In this document: in pieces, positions 13,898 through 14,287 of the stretch
How positions within the stretch are numbered: position 1 is the stretch's first letter
Layout: each line of letters opens with the position of its first letter
Assembly: GCA_030535815.1 (NCBI GenBank)
Contig: JAUNRD010000019.1
Location: 1 to 14,287, forward strand
Source: Clostridia bacterium
Lineage (GTDB): Bacteria > Bacillota > Clostridia > CAKSNL01 > HGM11501
DNA length: 14,287 nt
Reading direction: 5' to 3'
Translations under genes and position numbers: made by a program
Notes under the pieces: generated by a model
Seen by the model: only the letters and a program-made list of their open reading frames with translations
The model's database searches: none
What the model was told of the DNA's origin: nothing

Positions 13898-13926
13898 TAA
13901 AAATAAACCATAATGACATTCAGGCT

Positions 13927-14287
13927 TTATATTCCAACATATATATCTGATTTGGAAACTTCACTTAACAAAACTTTCTTTGTCACTCTTTGTCCTAATT
14001 CTTCATCATTTTCCAACGCATTAGAATATTCAACATCATAGCAGACAAACCATTCATCATTTTCTTTGCGAATGTCAATTTCAATATCTAGTTCCGAAAC
14101 ATGCCACCAATTTGTTTCAAAACAAATTATGGACAAGTCCACATTTCCATAATCAATAAACCTATCGTCTTTTGTTAATTCGTGTAGTTTTTCATCACTT
14201 ATAACAAAACCAATTTTATATGGGCCATATTTACCTGCTTTAATTTTAAAGTTTTCAGTATCATTTTCAAGCCTGATTTTACCGCCA
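13927..14287 (-). CDS. Hypothetical protein, 3' part only (5' end beyond window; at least 119 aa visible)
   Basis: I do not recognise the family. The frame stays open from the stop at 13927-13929 to the window edge, so an internal GTG at 14142 is not needed as the start and no ribosome site supports it. The visible C-terminal part is soluble and acidic. It contains a KYGPYKIGFVISDEKLHEL stretch near the edge, a TNWWHVSELDIEIDI segment, DEWFVCYDVEYSN and a basic VTKKVLL stretch. Alternating hydrophobic residues suggest a beta-rich domain. No membrane segment is visible. The gene is visibly richer in A+T than the polA or dsdA regions and sits beyond a MITE-like element, which hints at an accessory segment. 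No clear terminator follows it. Confidence 0.6.
   Translation of the reverse strand, partial: GGKIRLENDTENFKIKAGKYGPYKIGFVISDEKLHELTKDDRFIDYGNVDLSIICFETNWWHVSELDIEIDIRKENDEWFVCYDVEYSNALENDEELGQRVTKKVLLSEVSKSDIYVGI

Larger units (their letters stand above)
13342..13926. other. Gene-free gap occupied by two repeat elements
   Basis: No convincing gene lies between the small membrane-protein gene and the partial gene at the right edge. The short open frames here (for example 13408-13635 on plus and 13338-13538 on minus) run through palindromes and have no ribosome site. The first 95 bases should hold the promoter of the dsdA operon, but I could not find a clear -35/-10 pair. The rest is the two repeat elements listed separately. 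Confidence 0.7.

Noticed and set aside
13635..13902. Target-site duplication flanking the MITE-like element
   Set aside because: The flanks share only short A+T-rich strings (such as ATAAA) at unequal distances from the ends, which is expected by chance.

Overview
The window looks like chromosome from a low-to-moderate GC Firmicute of the Clostridia type, probably a gut-associated lineage such as Oscillospirales. This is inferred from strong AAGGAGG-type ribosome sites, tightly overlapping genes, the polA-coaE-lytic transglycosylase order, and small palindromic repeats of the kind scattered through such genomes. No rRNA, tRNA, CRISPR array, phage gene or transposase gene was seen.

Layout. 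(1) 1-1466, plus strand: a Gfo/Idh/MocA-family oxidoreductase with a weak candidate promoter and a strong terminator. (2) 1467-2526: a short GC-rich hairpin repeat, then a Cof-type HAD phosphatase with its own promoter, then a palindromic repeat element. (3) 7966 down to 2565, minus strand: a five-gene unit of AraC-family regulator, polA, coaE, a lytic transglycosylase and a SpoU/TrmH-type RNA methyltransferase. The first three junctions are 4-nt ATGA overlaps and the last gap is 2 nt. A bidirectional terminator ends the unit. (4) 7967-8139: a compact divergent control region with two good sigma-A promoters and a direct-repeat candidate operator. (5) 8140-9976, plus strand: a two-gene operon of a TIM-barrel sugar isomerase/epimerase and a second Gfo/Idh/MocA oxidoreductase. 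(6) 13341 down to 10014, minus strand: a small membrane protein, D-serine dehydratase, a short GH32 enzyme and a TRIC/YadS-type membrane protein, probably one operon, meeting region 5 at a shared bidirectional terminator. (7) 13342-13926: a gene-free gap holding two different repeat elements. One is a MITE-like unit with perfect 13-bp terminal inverted repeats. (8) 13927 to the right edge: the 3' part of an unrecognised A+T-rich gene whose start lies outside the window.

How it fits together. The AraC-family protein has a cupin ligand-sensing domain and sits back-to-back with the isomerase-oxidoreductase pair, so the simplest reading is local control of that pair. The pair has the make-up of a pathway that oxidises a sugar, polyol or glycoside and then isomerises or eliminates from the keto intermediate. 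It is odd that this regulator also heads the transcript carrying the housekeeping genes polA and coaE. I see no clearly new defence or mobile system. The items most worth a second look are the araC-polA operon with its divergent control region, the isomerase-oxidoreductase pair, the mixed dsdA/GH32 operon, and the MITE-like element.
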